Source: JAUYIW01 sp043818555 (GTDB lineage Bacteria > Patescibacteriota > Patescibacteriia > UBA9934). Taken from it: a stretch of 64,000 nt of DNA. A program made the position numbers and the translations under genes. The stretch's first letter is position 1, and every line of letters starts with the position of its first letter. Shown here piece after piece: positions 39,563 to 47,774 of this stretch. The notes beneath the pieces are model-generated. The model was not told where the DNA came from, ran no database searches, and saw only the letters and a list, made by a program, of their open reading frames with translations. The stretch lies in NCBI GenBank assembly GCA_043818555.1, contig JBDRFP010000002.1, forward strand, positions 1-64,000, in the 5' to 3' direction.

Positions 39563-40636
39563 ACTAGCGATCACCCCCGAGCCGACCAACTCGTCGTCAA
39601 CATAAAACGCCACAAACTGCCCAGGCGCTACTGCGCGCTGAGGTTTGTCGAATGTGACTTTCGCCTGTGCTATTGGATGCTGACTACTGGCTACTGGATG
39701 CTCACGCTTCACGACACACCCCTGCAACGGTTGACGGTAACGAATTCTAGCCTGGATAGGCTTATTAAAATATGTGTTCAAGTTGCCGGGAACGGTCTCA
39801 GTTAGGTCAGTAACGATTATTTCTGATGAATACAATTTTGGGTCATCCTCATGCGCAACAACAACCTCGTCGGTATCCGGCCTGCGCTCGACAACAAAGT
39901 ACGGATCGCCTCCGCCAATGCCCAAACCCTGGCGCTGGCCAATTGTGTAGTACGCATGGCCTTTGTGTGTTCCAAGAACGCGACCCTCAATATCGACAAT
40001 ATTCCCTTCTCGCGGAGGTATGCTTGTCTTTAAAAACTCAGACAGCTCAATCTTGCCCACAAAGCAAAGTCCTTGGCTATCCTTCTTATCCGCCACGACG
40101 ATGTTTAGCTCGCGAGCTTTAACGCGAACATCTGACTTTTCCATATCGCCAATCGGAAACATAACGCGCTTGAGCTGACCCTGAGTGAGCTGGCATAGAA
40201 AGTAACTCTGATCCTTTCCAGCATCGCGCCCGGCTAAAAGATGAGCCGTGCCGTCGTCATTGCGCCTCACGCGAGCGTAATGCCCTGTCGCGATCATGCT
40301 GCAACCCAACTTCTCAGCCTCGCGCAGCAAAAATCCAAACTTCATATACTTATTGCACAGCACATCAGGATTTGGCGTACGCCCTGCTTTGTATTCCTGC
40401 ACCATGTACTCAAAAACGTTTCGACGATACTCAGACTCAAAATCAAAAGTCAGCAAATCAATCCCAAGCTGGGCAGCAACGCGCGTGGCGTCACGACGAT
40501 CGTTGTCAGACTCACACCCAGTCCAATTGTGCATATACGCGCCGATAACATCAAAACCCTGCTCCACCAACAAAGCAGCCGACACACTCGAGTCGACCCC
40601 GCCGCTCATTGCCATTAGTACTTTAGGCTTATTCAT
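39557..40636 (-). CDS. mnmA: tRNA-specific 2-thiouridylase MnmA
   Basis: This 359-aa enzyme thiolates U34 of tRNA-Gln, Lys and Glu. Motifs are the PP-loop MAMSGGVDSSVSAALL (about residue 8), the first catalytic Cys in PNPDVLCNKYMKFG (about 96), ATGHYARV, and the second Cys in KDSQGLCFVG (about 200). The C-terminal barrel contains an odd stretch, REHPVASSQHPIAQAK (about residues 306-321), whose DNA (39670-39700) is the ACTGGCTACTGGATGCTGACTACTGG word found elsewhere only between genes, so it looks like an in-frame repeat insertion. A TATCCT box lies 9 nt before the ATG. Confidence 0.95.
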   Translation of the reverse strand: MNKPKVLMAMSGGVDSSVSAALLVEQGFDVIGAYMHNWTGCESDNDRRDATRVAAQLGIDLLTFDFESEYRRNVFEYMVQEYKAGRTPNPDVLCNKYMKFGFLLREAEKLGCSMIATGHYARVRRNDDGTAHLLAGRDAGKDQSYFLCQLTQGQLKRVMFPIGDMEKSDVRVKARELNIVVADKKDSQGLCFVGKIELSEFLKTSIPPREGNIVDIEGRVLGTHKGHAYYTIGQRQGLGIGGGDPYFVVERRPDTDEVVVAHEDDPKLYSSEIIVTDLTETVPGNLNTYFNKPIQARIRYRQPLQGCVVKREHPVASSQHPIAQAKVTFDKPQRAVAPGQFVAFYVDDELVGSGVIASA

Positions 40637-40670
40637 AACGGAATGAGGATAGCACGATTATGAGCATTGA

Positions 40671-40937
40671 TCAAGTATCGGATAGCTCTTCTTTAAGATA
40701 CCGACGTAACATCAGTCTAAGTGTGCGCTTCCCTGCCGCTGTCTTGAAATACTGTTCCCGACGTTTTGCATCCATCCGATGAAGAAACGTCTCATAGAAG
40801 ATTAGTTTGATCGGCAACCTGCCCTTGGTCGCAAAGACCTCTCCATTCTTATGGCGCGTGACTCGCTCCTTCAGATCAGTAGAATAGCCGATGTAAAATT
40901 TATCGTCGTCACAAAGAAGAACGTAGACATAATACAT
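40671..40937 (-). CDS. GIY-YIG nuclease-domain protein
   Basis: This 88-aa protein is a single GIY-YIG domain: YYVYVLLCDDDKFYIGYS (GIY..YIG as YVY..YIG), LKERVTRH with the catalytic Arg, and LIFYETFLHRMDAKRREQYFK with the conserved Glu. It matches the UPF0213/YhbQ-like group, small proteins with a nuclease fold and unclear role. The start at 40937 gives MYYVYVL; a longer frame start at 40955 overlaps no signal. A pair of long hairpins lies 20 bp upstream. Confidence 0.88.
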   Translation of the reverse strand: MYYVYVLLCDDDKFYIGYSTDLKERVTRHKNGEVFATKGRLPIKLIFYETFLHRMDAKRREQYFKTAAGKRTLRLMLRRYLKEELSDT

Positions 40938-40957
40938 ACAACCATGGCTTAGCACAG

Positions 40958-41031
40958 ATGGTTCCCCTGAAGTAGAGCTGTAAAGGATAAAGCATCAAAA
41001 TCCTTCACAGCACACTTCAGGGGTAAACCAT
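40958..41031. other. Long hairpin 2 next to tRNA-Gln
   Basis: The arms ATGGTT-CCCCTGAAGT / ACTTCAGGGG-TAAACCAT continue as AGCTGT-AAGGAT / ATCCTT-ACAGC with small internal loops. The stem has roughly 27 pairs. Confidence 0.75.
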
Positions 41032-41092
41032 GAAGTGTGACATCAGCAAAAAGCAAAGACACCAGCGTTTGCTGATGTCTCTACTTCATGGT
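41027..41092. other. Long hairpin 1 fused to the tRNA-Gln 3' end
   Basis: The arms ACCATGAAGT / ACTTCATGGT and GACATCAGCAAA / TTTGCTGATGTC flank a 17-nt loop. The last four bases of the stem are the discriminator and CCA of tRNA-Gln, and the left end overlaps hairpin 2 by 5 nt. Confidence 0.75.
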
Positions 41093-41162
41093 TCCCGGGC
41101 AGGGATTCGAACCCCGATTTTCTGGACCAGAACCAGACGTCCTGCCGTTAGACTACCCGGGA
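41089..41162 (-). tRNA. tRNA-Gln(CUG)
   Basis: The acceptor TCCCGGG/CCCGGGA, the D arm TAGTCTAACGGCAGGAC, the anticodon stem TCTGG/CCAGA with loop TTCTGGT (anticodon CUG), a T arm with GGTTCGAATCC, discriminator A and encoded CCA are all present. No ordinary terminator follows; two long hairpins take its place. Confidence 0.92.
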
Positions 41163-41204
41163 ATGTTGCAGGGAGATAATAACAGGAATTGCTCTTTTCG
41201 TCAA

Positions 41205-42776
41205 CTACTCCACCACCGTTCCCCCAAAAGCCGAGGCGAGGTTTTCGAGTGCTGCTTCTTGTTCGCCTCCGATCATATCTGCCACGATCGTCACCTTAAC
41301 TAGCATGACTTCTTCAATCGCCGCTTCCAGAATTTCAGCGTTTTTTCTCTGATTTAGAGTATCGCAATGAAACGAATGTTCAAAGCCGATCGTTACTGAA
41401 TTGCCTACCATCGATATTGGCTTAGCGCAATGCAGTACCAACGGCAATGCTATGTTGCGTCTTGAAACAGCTTCGCAGCAGCGCTTCCATTTGTTTTGTA
41501 ATTCTTCGATAGAGAAAGAGACCCGCGAGGTCTCTGGGGCTCCTTGGGATTTTGAGAGAGGAGGTTGAGGGATTTTGAGGGAATTTGAGGGAGCTTCTGA
41601 ATCGGGGGGAGATTGAGGGGTGTTGAGGGATGCTGAGGGAGGTTGAATATCAGGAGGAGATTGAGGGATGTTGAGAGAGGTTGAGGGATTTTGAGGGTCG
41701 CACATCTTGACCACGACGATCTCGAGCGGTAAGTGCGGCATTGCATCTGGCGCAAGCTTAGCGCGAGCTTCCAGCATTGCGTCAATAAACTCGGCGCACC
41801 GATTAACACTCATAAATTCCATCATTGAACGCATCTTCGCAGTCGTGGCAGCGTCGTAGTGATCGTGAACCGGACCGTCGAGAGCGAGCAAAAGCATTGT
41901 TCGGACAAGATCTATTAACTCGTCTGTCAAATTCTGCACCGACCCGCCTTGATCAACAAAATTGTTCAACGCTTCAATCCCACTCTTCGCATCGCGCCTG
42001 GCTACAGCGTCAACCAAGCCAACAACCGTTGCCGTATTAGTTACTGGTAAAATTATAGAAGCTTCCTCAACGCCAATCGTTTTCTCTCCAAGCGCCAAAA
42101 TCTGCCCAAACAAACTTTCCGCATCGCGCAAACACCCCTCGGAAAGCCTGGCGATCGAGCTTAAAACTTCGTCGTCAATCTTGACTCCTTCGGATTTGGC
42201 AATCATCTTGAGCCTGTCGATCATATCCTGAGCAGCAATCCTGTGGAAATCGAATCGCTGGCAACGCGAAAGAATAGTCTGCGGAATTTTATGAATCTCG
42301 GTAGTAGCCAGAACAAAAATCACATTAGCCGGCGGCTCCTCCAAAGTCTTCAGAAGCGCATTAAAAGCCGAACCGGAAAGCATATGCACCTCATCGATAA
42401 TGAAAACTTTGTTCTTTCCCTGACCTGGAGCAAACCGAACAGCTTCGATGATGTTCTCGCGCACGTTATCTACTCCGGTGTGTGATGCAGCGTCGATCTC
42501 AACAACGTCGAGCGCCTTGCCGAGCATAAACTCTTTACAATGCGCGCACTTTCCACACGCCTCGTTCGCGCCCTCTGCTCGATCTTCACAATTGACTGTT
42601 TTAGCCAACAATCGCGCAATTGTAGTTTTTCCAATTCCACGCGGGCCAGAAAATAAATACGCGTGAGCAACATTGCCGCTCAAAATTTGACTCTGCAGCG
42701 TTGTTTTTATATGCCCCTGACCAGTAACGTCACTAAAGCTTGAAGGGCGGTATTTACGGTAAATTACTTCTGTCAT
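41205..42776 (-). CDS. dnaX: DNA polymerase III subunit gamma/tau
   Basis: This 523-aa clamp-loader ATPase starts MTEVIYRKYRPSSF. AAA+ motifs are FSGPRGIGKTTIARLLAK (Walker A, about residue 38), a Cys4 zinc module (CGKCAHCKEF), VFIIDEVHMLS (Walker B) and ILSRCQRFDFHRI (SRC, Arg finger). The linker after domain III holds near-repeats SLNIPQSPPD, SLNTPQSPPD and SLKIPQPPL from a TTGAGGGATGTTGAGGG-type DNA repeat. A short C-terminal alpha/beta tail follows. No frameshift signal for a gamma form was seen. The leader has a structured element (42780-42912). Confidence 0.96.
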   Translation of the reverse strand: MTEVIYRKYRPSSFSDVTGQGHIKTTLQSQILSGNVAHAYLFSGPRGIGKTTIARLLAKTVNCEDRAEGANEACGKCAHCKEFMLGKALDVVEIDAASHTGVDNVRENIIEAVRFAPGQGKNKVFIIDEVHMLSGSAFNALLKTLEEPPANVIFVLATTEIHKIPQTILSRCQRFDFHRIAAQDMIDRLKMIAKSEGVKIDDEVLSSIARLSEGCLRDAESLFGQILALGEKTIGVEEASIILPVTNTATVVGLVDAVARRDAKSGIEALNNFVDQGGSVQNLTDELIDLVRTMLLLALDGPVHDHYDAATTAKMRSMMEFMSVNRCAEFIDAMLEARAKLAPDAMPHLPLEIVVVKMCDPQNPSTSLNIPQSPPDIQPPSASLNTPQSPPDSEAPSNSLKIPQPPLSKSQGAPETSRVSFSIEELQNKWKRCCEAVSRRNIALPLVLHCAKPISMVGNSVTIGFEHSFHCDTLNQRKNAEILEAAIEEVMLVKVTIVADMIGGEQEAALENLASAFGGTVVE

Positions 42777-42779
42777 ACC

Positions 42780-42912
42780 CGGATAGTACAACTTCGAATG
42801 ATGCCAACGGTAAACTGTGGCATCAAAGTTGTAGAGTTAAATATGATTTTATCTAAAAGGTGGCTCTCAACTCGGCACTATCAACCCCTTAATATCGAAG
42901 TTGTACTACCGA
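42780..42912 (-). promoter_or_regulatory. Structured dnaX leader with exclusive stems
   Basis: On the minus strand GGTAGTACAACTTCGA (42910-42895) can pair with TTCGAAGTTGTACTATCC (42798-42781). The same 3' strand can instead pair locally: TACAACTT (42833-42826) with AAGTTGTA (42794-42787), extended by GATGCCA/TGGCATC (42824-42818 / 42806-42800). The element ends about 4 nt before the dnaX ATG, and no Shine-Dalgarno is seen. Confidence 0.5.
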
Positions 42913-42955
42913 GCATACGGGAAGCATTTTAACATAAGACGGCGAAAAAACAAAA

Positions 42956-42995
42956 GTAGACAGCTACTGACTACTGTCTACTGACTACTGGATGC
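42956..42995. repeat. CTACTGACTACTGTCTACTG word repeat
   Basis: Tandem (TACTGAC/TACTGTC)n units end in TGGATGC. The same family is inside mnmA (39670-39700) and at 25515-25556 and 48890-48922. Confidence 0.75.
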
Positions 42996-43005
42996 TAGTT
43001 GCCGA

Positions 43006-45537
43006 TCACAAACTCGGCGGAACAGGCTCAGCCGTTGTAGGCTTTGACATTCCAATCCCGGCCCTAATCCTAATCTCGCGGTCAACAATATCTCTTGGAC
43101 GGCCATAAGTCAGGCGCGAGATCTCCTTAAGAGCATCGGCAAGCTTTTTGTTCGGCTCGCCTGGCCATTCCGTTTTAAGCGTGTAAGGCTTTAACAACTT
43201 TTCATTTGCAACAGTTTTTGCATTCCAAGTAAACTTTCCTGTGTTCATTAAGTCGTAAGGGCTAAATGTAGGCTCAAACACCTTGGCAAGAACCTCAACA
43301 TCGTCCGGACCAATCCGCGCCGATAACATGCTGCCAACGTTACCAAGCACAGCGTCGCGAATTTCCGTCCTGCCACTCTCATCAGTCAATTGCCCCATGT
43401 ACTGATGCGCAAGAATTAGGTTCAACTTGTATTTTCGAGCCTCGGACAAAATAGTCGCAATCGACGGAGTAATATAATTTTGGAACTCGTCAATATAGAG
43501 GTAAAAGTCCCTGCGTTCGTCTTCTGGAATGTCTGCCCTGCTAAACGCTGCCATTTGCAATTTGGAAATAAGAATGAGCCCGATTAGATTTGAGTTCACT
43601 TCGCCGGTTTTACCTTTGGACAAGTTAACTAGCAAAATTTTACCCTCGTCCATAATTTCGCGAAAATTGAAGGCGCTATTTTTCTGCCCAATAATATTGC
43701 GCATCATCTCGTTTTCCACAAACCTACCAACCTTAGAAACCAGGTAGCCCATAGTTTCCGACTTATGGTAATCGCTCGTTTTTGCCATTTCGTCCTCCCA
43801 GAAACTTCGTACAACAGGATCCTTAACGCGCGCAATCCATTTGGCCTGGAACTTATCGTCAGCGATAATCCGCGGAATTTCGATCAAAGTCCCTGTGTCA
43901 GACAAGTCGGCCATCAAGGTCAGCATGAAGTTCCTCATGTAGTGCTCAAACATTGGCCCCATTGTTTCCGGCGGGAACAGCATATAAAAGATCGAGATCA
44001 TTTCCTGCACGGCAAAGTCGCGCATGTTCTCATCTGGCGCCTCAAGCATATTCAAGCCCATTGGCCGCTCAATGTCTGACGGGTTGAAGTAGATAACATC
44101 GTCGATTCTATTCTTTGGGATTTGACCAAGCACAGCATCGGCCAAGTCGCCATGCGGATCAAGCACAGCCACGCCTTTCCCTGCCTTAATGTCCTGATTA
44201 ATCAGTGAGCGCAAAAAGACCGATTTACCTGTACCGGTTTTACCAATGATGTAAAAATGTCTTCGGCGGTCAGAATCCCCAATGAATACATCGGTTCTAA
44301 CTCCGCGATATTCGTTGTATCCAAGACGCAAACCCTCCTTGGCTATCTCCGGTGGCACAGGCGCCACGCGCGATTCCAGCCAGCGAATGTTTGGGGTCTC
44401 CGTTGACGCCAAAGGCAAATGCCACAAGCTAGCCATTTCCTCAGTGTTCAAAACAATACTGTACTTTGGATTAAAGCCGCGGTAAATAAAATCTCGAACT
44501 ATCCTAGATTTCTTATTTGGAATCTCAGCACTAAAAGCATTGCCGTATTCGTAGATATTAAATTGGTTGAACGCCTTCAGGGCACCGTCCAAATCTTCCT
44601 TAACCGACTGAGCGCTCTTGCCCGACGCTACAACTCGAATATTGGCCTCTATCCCGGCCTTGGTCATCTTGGCCTCGATGCGCTGCGACATCTGCTCTTC
44701 AGCCTGAGTCAGCTTCCTTGGCTCTTCCGGCTTGTCTTTATCTTTCGACTTAAACATGTCTTTCCAGGTCGATTTACCCTTCAGCGCATCTTCAAACGAC
44801 ATGCCCTTGTTCATGTTTTTGACCACCTTTTTGCCCAAGCCCCGCCAGCCCGGGCGAGCCGAGCGAACAATGTACTGGATTGCCACGCCCTCGCCTTCGC
44901 CGATCTTTGAAAGCGCGTTGGTAATTCCATCGAGCGGATCAGACTCACTCTCCTTGTAGGTCTTCACCGGCAACATGGACTGACGCTTAAAATTCAAATA
45001 CCCGCCGGCAACAGTGGAAGTCGGCGTGAACAAGTTATAATCTTCAACCGGCTCAATTGCCGCGTCAGGATACTGCGCATGCAACTGCTCCTCAATAAAG
45101 TCCCTCATGTACACCGGAACTGTCACATAAAAATCGATCATTTTGTCGATTACGACAATCTCCAAAGCCAACGAATCGGTCCTGCCAAAAAGCCATGCGC
45201 TAAAACCCTTCTGAGCTGTCAAGCCACCGATCGCGCTATAAAATGTCTCGGCAATTGCAATGTCTTCCTGCCACTGCGCTATTGTGGCATCGCCCTTAAC
45301 ATCTCCTTCGGTTACAAACTTTGGCACCAAAACTTGCAAAGTGATGTTTTGATACTGCCCGCCGTGAATATTGCGGTTTTTCTGCAGAAAGTGTCGCAAT
45401 AGGTAAACCGACCCCACTGCTGCAAAAATTATTAGCGCTACTGTAATCAAAATCGTAAGTGCCTGAAAAGCATCAACCTGTGTGAAAGCGGGCTGAGTTG
45501 GAGCGCCTACTGTGATTTGGATCAATCCGATGTACAT
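43006..45537 (-). CDS. VirB4/TraD-like conjugation-type ATPase
   Basis: This 843-aa protein starts MYIGLIQITVGAP; an upstream frame start would read MGIHWEL from a dispersed repeat. A membrane segment (ALTILITVALIIFAAVGSVYLL, about 25-46) is followed by a long domain (residues 60-390), then a RecA-like ATPase: HFYIIGKTGTGKSVFLRSLIN (Walker A), VAVLDPHGDLADAVL, and RRDFYLYIDEFQNYITP (Walker B). This pattern fits type IV secretion coupling/VirB4-like or DUF87 ATPases often found in this phylum. It may power DNA or protein transport, or pilus-related export. The small acidic-tail protein upstream shares its operon. Confidence 0.85.
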   Translation of the reverse strand: MYIGLIQITVGAPTQPAFTQVDAFQALTILITVALIIFAAVGSVYLLRHFLQKNRNIHGGQYQNITLQVLVPKFVTEGDVKGDATIAQWQEDIAIAETFYSAIGGLTAQKGFSAWLFGRTDSLALEIVVIDKMIDFYVTVPVYMRDFIEEQLHAQYPDAAIEPVEDYNLFTPTSTVAGGYLNFKRQSMLPVKTYKESESDPLDGITNALSKIGEGEGVAIQYIVRSARPGWRGLGKKVVKNMNKGMSFEDALKGKSTWKDMFKSKDKDKPEEPRKLTQAEEQMSQRIEAKMTKAGIEANIRVVASGKSAQSVKEDLDGALKAFNQFNIYEYGNAFSAEIPNKKSRIVRDFIYRGFNPKYSIVLNTEEMASLWHLPLASTETPNIRWLESRVAPVPPEIAKEGLRLGYNEYRGVRTDVFIGDSDRRRHFYIIGKTGTGKSVFLRSLINQDIKAGKGVAVLDPHGDLADAVLGQIPKNRIDDVIYFNPSDIERPMGLNMLEAPDENMRDFAVQEMISIFYMLFPPETMGPMFEHYMRNFMLTLMADLSDTGTLIEIPRIIADDKFQAKWIARVKDPVVRSFWEDEMAKTSDYHKSETMGYLVSKVGRFVENEMMRNIIGQKNSAFNFREIMDEGKILLVNLSKGKTGEVNSNLIGLILISKLQMAAFSRADIPEDERRDFYLYIDEFQNYITPSIATILSEARKYKLNLILAHQYMGQLTDESGRTEIRDAVLGNVGSMLSARIGPDDVEVLAKVFEPTFSPYDLMNTGKFTWNAKTVANEKLLKPYTLKTEWPGEPNKKLADALKEISRLTYGRPRDIVDREIRIRAGIGMSKPTTAEPVPPSL

Positions 45538-45574
45538 GCTACTAAATAGGCAATCTTGAAGTGACACTAATGAC

Positions 45575-45655
45575 CAATGCCCAACTATCAATTCCCAATG
45601 AATCCCCAATATCCAACCCCTAATTGGTTATTGGGTACTTGTGAATTGGTCATTC
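45575..45655. repeat. CCAATTGG-family intergenic repeat (copy 2)
   Basis: AATGACCAATGCCCAACTATCAATTCCC-type words are followed by TAATTGGTTATTGGGTACTTGTG. It reads like the blocks at 5236-5330 and 58502-58622. Confidence 0.75.
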
Positions 45656-46131
45656 TACTGTTTCTCGATATAATTCAAAACCTTGTCTGTCCTAATCTTC
45701 GCCTCCTGCTCTAAGAAAAACTTATTCACACCCGGAATCATTTTTAGCCAATCGCTAATAAGCTTTAATACTTTTCGAGCCGTAATTTTGCCCTTATCAA
45801 CCATTTCTTTGATGGCCGCAGCGACTTCCTCACCCCTTTGTTTGAAAGCTGGCCTTCTATCTGCCGGAAGCGCAAGGAAAATATCGGTAAGGTCATCGGC
45901 AAGAATCTCTTCAATGTCTTCGGTGACTTTATCTTTCTCTGGCCTTATCGATGACGGCTGAGCAGTCGGCGTCTCCGCGACCTCGACAACCGGCGCTTCT
46001 TTTTTCTCTTTTACCTCTTTCACTTTTTTCACCTCTTCCACCTCCGCAAGCTCTTTCACCTCCCCAACCTCAACAACTTCCGGCTTTTCCGAAAGTGCTT
46101 CTTTTTTCTTTGGCTTCATTGCATCTGCCAT
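45655..46131 (-). CDS. Hypothetical protein with Lys/Glu/Val-rich N-terminus
   Basis: The N-terminal 65 residues are low-complexity (VEVGEVKELAEVEEVKKVKEV), probably disordered or coiled. The C-terminal 85 residues form a compact helical domain (ILADDLTDIFLALPADRRPAFKQRGEEVAAAIKEMV..WLKMIPGVNKFFLEQEAKIRTDKVLNYIEKQ). A TAAAAT box lies 6 nt before the ATG, so it is probably leaderless. It lies upstream of the VirB4-like gene and may be its partner. The family is seen near such ATPases, but I cannot name it. Confidence 0.6.
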   Translation of the reverse strand: MADAMKPKKKEALSEKPEVVEVGEVKELAEVEEVKKVKEVKEKKEAPVVEVAETPTAQPSSIRPEKDKVTEDIEEILADDLTDIFLALPADRRPAFKQRGEEVAAAIKEMVDKGKITARKVLKLISDWLKMIPGVNKFFLEQEAKIRTDKVLNYIEKQ

Positions 46132-46156
46132 GTACTTATTTTACCACATTCCCGCA

Positions 46157-46191
46157 CGTAACCCTAAAGGTTTCTGAACCTTTAGGGTTGT
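46157..46191. repeat. AACCCTAAAGGTTTCTG hairpin repeat
   Basis: A perfect inverted repeat between the cysS stop and the upstream gene; a variant of the AACCCTGAAGGTT word. Confidence 0.8.
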
Positions 46192-47577
46192 TTAGTCTCG
46201 CTTTTCGCGAACCCTTTGCCCTGTTGAAGTATCCTCCACAGTAAAACCCTCCTCGGCAATCTTTCCGCGAATTACATCTGACTGACTCCAATCTTTTTCT
46301 GCGCGAGCTTTTTGACGCTCGGCTAGCAACTTTTTAATCTTTTCCGATACCTGAACAGGCCTTGCCACATACTCGCCAAGCTGAAGGCCCAGCACCTCGT
46401 CGAGTTTTAGAATCGTCGCTGATTTCGCAGACGATTCCATTTTTTCATCATTAACAATCCCCCACAGCTCTGCAACAGCGCCAGGCATATCCAAATCGTC
46501 GTTGATTTTGGCCTTGAATCGATCGACCGCGTTTGCATCTGCCTCGCCCGGGCTGTCCCACTCGCGCGCAGAATCGCGCAGGTTATTCAACGCATTTTGA
46601 GCTCCCTCAAGCGCTTCCCAAGTGAAATTAAGCTTCGACCTGTAGTGGGCTGTGAAAGTAAAATATCGGTACGCCAGCGGATCAAAGCCCTTTTCGATAA
46701 GATCATCTACCGTGTAAACATTTCCGAGCGACTTGCTCATTTTCCCGCCGTCAATTAGCAAAAACTCACCATGTAACCAATAATTAGCCAGCTTGTTGCC
46801 GCGCGCGGCAATCGTCTGAGCCATTTCGTTTTCGTGATGCACTGGCGCCAGATCTATCCCGCCGGTGTGAACATCAAAAGGCGAGTCCAGATACTTTTCA
46901 CTCATGGCGCTACATTCAATGTGCCAACCTGGAAAGCCAACGCCCCAAGGAGAATCCCACTCCATTTGGCGGTGCCCGTCTGCTGGCGAGTACTTCCAAA
47001 GCGCAAAGTCGCTTGGATTGCGTTTTTCCTTATTGGCCTCCACGCGCGCGCCTTCTTCTTTTTCTTCAAGCTTTTGACCGCTAAACTTACCATAGCTGGC
47101 GAGCTTAGAAGTATCAAAATAAACCCCATCGCTTGTCCTGTACGTAATTCCCTTCTCCTCAAGTGCCTTAATAAAAGCAATCTGATCTTCAATGTGTTCA
47201 GTTGCCTTTGGCATTGTAGTCGGGCGCTTGTTGCCAAGACGATTCTGATCTTTGAGGAATCTCTCAGTGTAAAACTCGGCAACATCCCAAGCGCTCTTTC
47301 CTTCGCGACGCATGGCCACGATCATTTTGTCCTCGCCTTCGTCAGCATCATCAGTAAGATGGCCGACATCGGTGATATTCATAACGTGGCGGACTTCATA
47401 ACCGTTAAACTCAAGCATGCGACGAAGAACATCGCTCATTATGAAAGTCCTAAAATTGCCAATGCTCGCAGTCTGATAAACAGTTGGACCACAAGAATAC
47501 ATGCCGACTTTTCCTTTGTGGATCGGTGTAAACTCCTCCTTCCTCCGAGTGAGTGTGTTGTAGAGGGTAATAGGCAT
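46192..47577 (-). CDS. cysS: Cysteinyl-tRNA synthetase
   Basis: This 461-aa class I synthetase charges tRNA-Cys. YSCGPTVYQTASIGNFRTF carries the zinc Cys (about residue 29) and the HIGH signature region, where the first His is replaced by Ser (SIGN, expected HIGN). The rest of the zinc site (WHIECSAM, HHENEMAQ) and the GKMSKSLGN loop (about 268) are intact. Length is normal. A -10 box (TATAAT, about 47636-47641) lies about 55 nt upstream, separated by AGTAGGAAGTAGG words. Confidence 0.95.
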   Translation of the reverse strand: MPITLYNTLTRRKEEFTPIHKGKVGMYSCGPTVYQTASIGNFRTFIMSDVLRRMLEFNGYEVRHVMNITDVGHLTDDADEGEDKMIVAMRREGKSAWDVAEFYTERFLKDQNRLGNKRPTTMPKATEHIEDQIAFIKALEEKGITYRTSDGVYFDTSKLASYGKFSGQKLEEKEEGARVEANKEKRNPSDFALWKYSPADGHRQMEWDSPWGVGFPGWHIECSAMSEKYLDSPFDVHTGGIDLAPVHHENEMAQTIAARGNKLANYWLHGEFLLIDGGKMSKSLGNVYTVDDLIEKGFDPLAYRYFTFTAHYRSKLNFTWEALEGAQNALNNLRDSAREWDSPGEADANAVDRFKAKINDDLDMPGAVAELWGIVNDEKMESSAKSATILKLDEVLGLQLGEYVARPVQVSEKIKKLLAERQKARAEKDWSQSDVIRGKIAEEGFTVEDTSTGQRVREKRD

Positions 47578-47579
47578 AG

Positions 47580-47630
47580 CGGTGTGCGAGAGTTAGTAGG
47601 AAGTAGGTAGTAGGAAGTAGGTTTGGATGC
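47580..47630. repeat. AGTAGGAAGTAGGT word repeat
   Basis: Tandem TAGTAGGAAGTAGG units form most of the cysS leader. Related AGTAGTAAGTAG words lie at 38785-38810 and 62465-62490. Confidence 0.7.
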
Positions 47631-47729
47631 AGGTATTATAGCCGAGTTTTACGTAAAAGTTAAGGTTTCAAAGGTTTCAAGGGTCGCAAAGGTTTCAGAA
47701 GCTCAGTCCGTAGGTCTGTAACGTAAATC

Positions 47730-47762
47730 AAAATCCCCACTGCTATTTCTAACAGCGGGGAC
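47730..47762 (-). terminator. Intrinsic terminator
   Basis: On the minus strand GTCCCCGCTGTTA-GAAA-TAGCAGTGGGGA is followed by TTTTGATTT. Confidence 0.85.
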
Positions 47763-47774
47763 AGGGTGCGGGCT

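Noticed and set aside
42780..42912. SRP (4.5S) RNA upstream of dnaX
   Set aside because: The usual GGAAGCAGC loop is absent, so it is listed only as an unknown structured leader.
45537..45609. N-terminal extension MGIHWEL of the V4-like ATPase, and the same start on hrcA
   Set aside because: Both are translations of the CCAATTGG intergenic repeat. Internal ATGs match the families.
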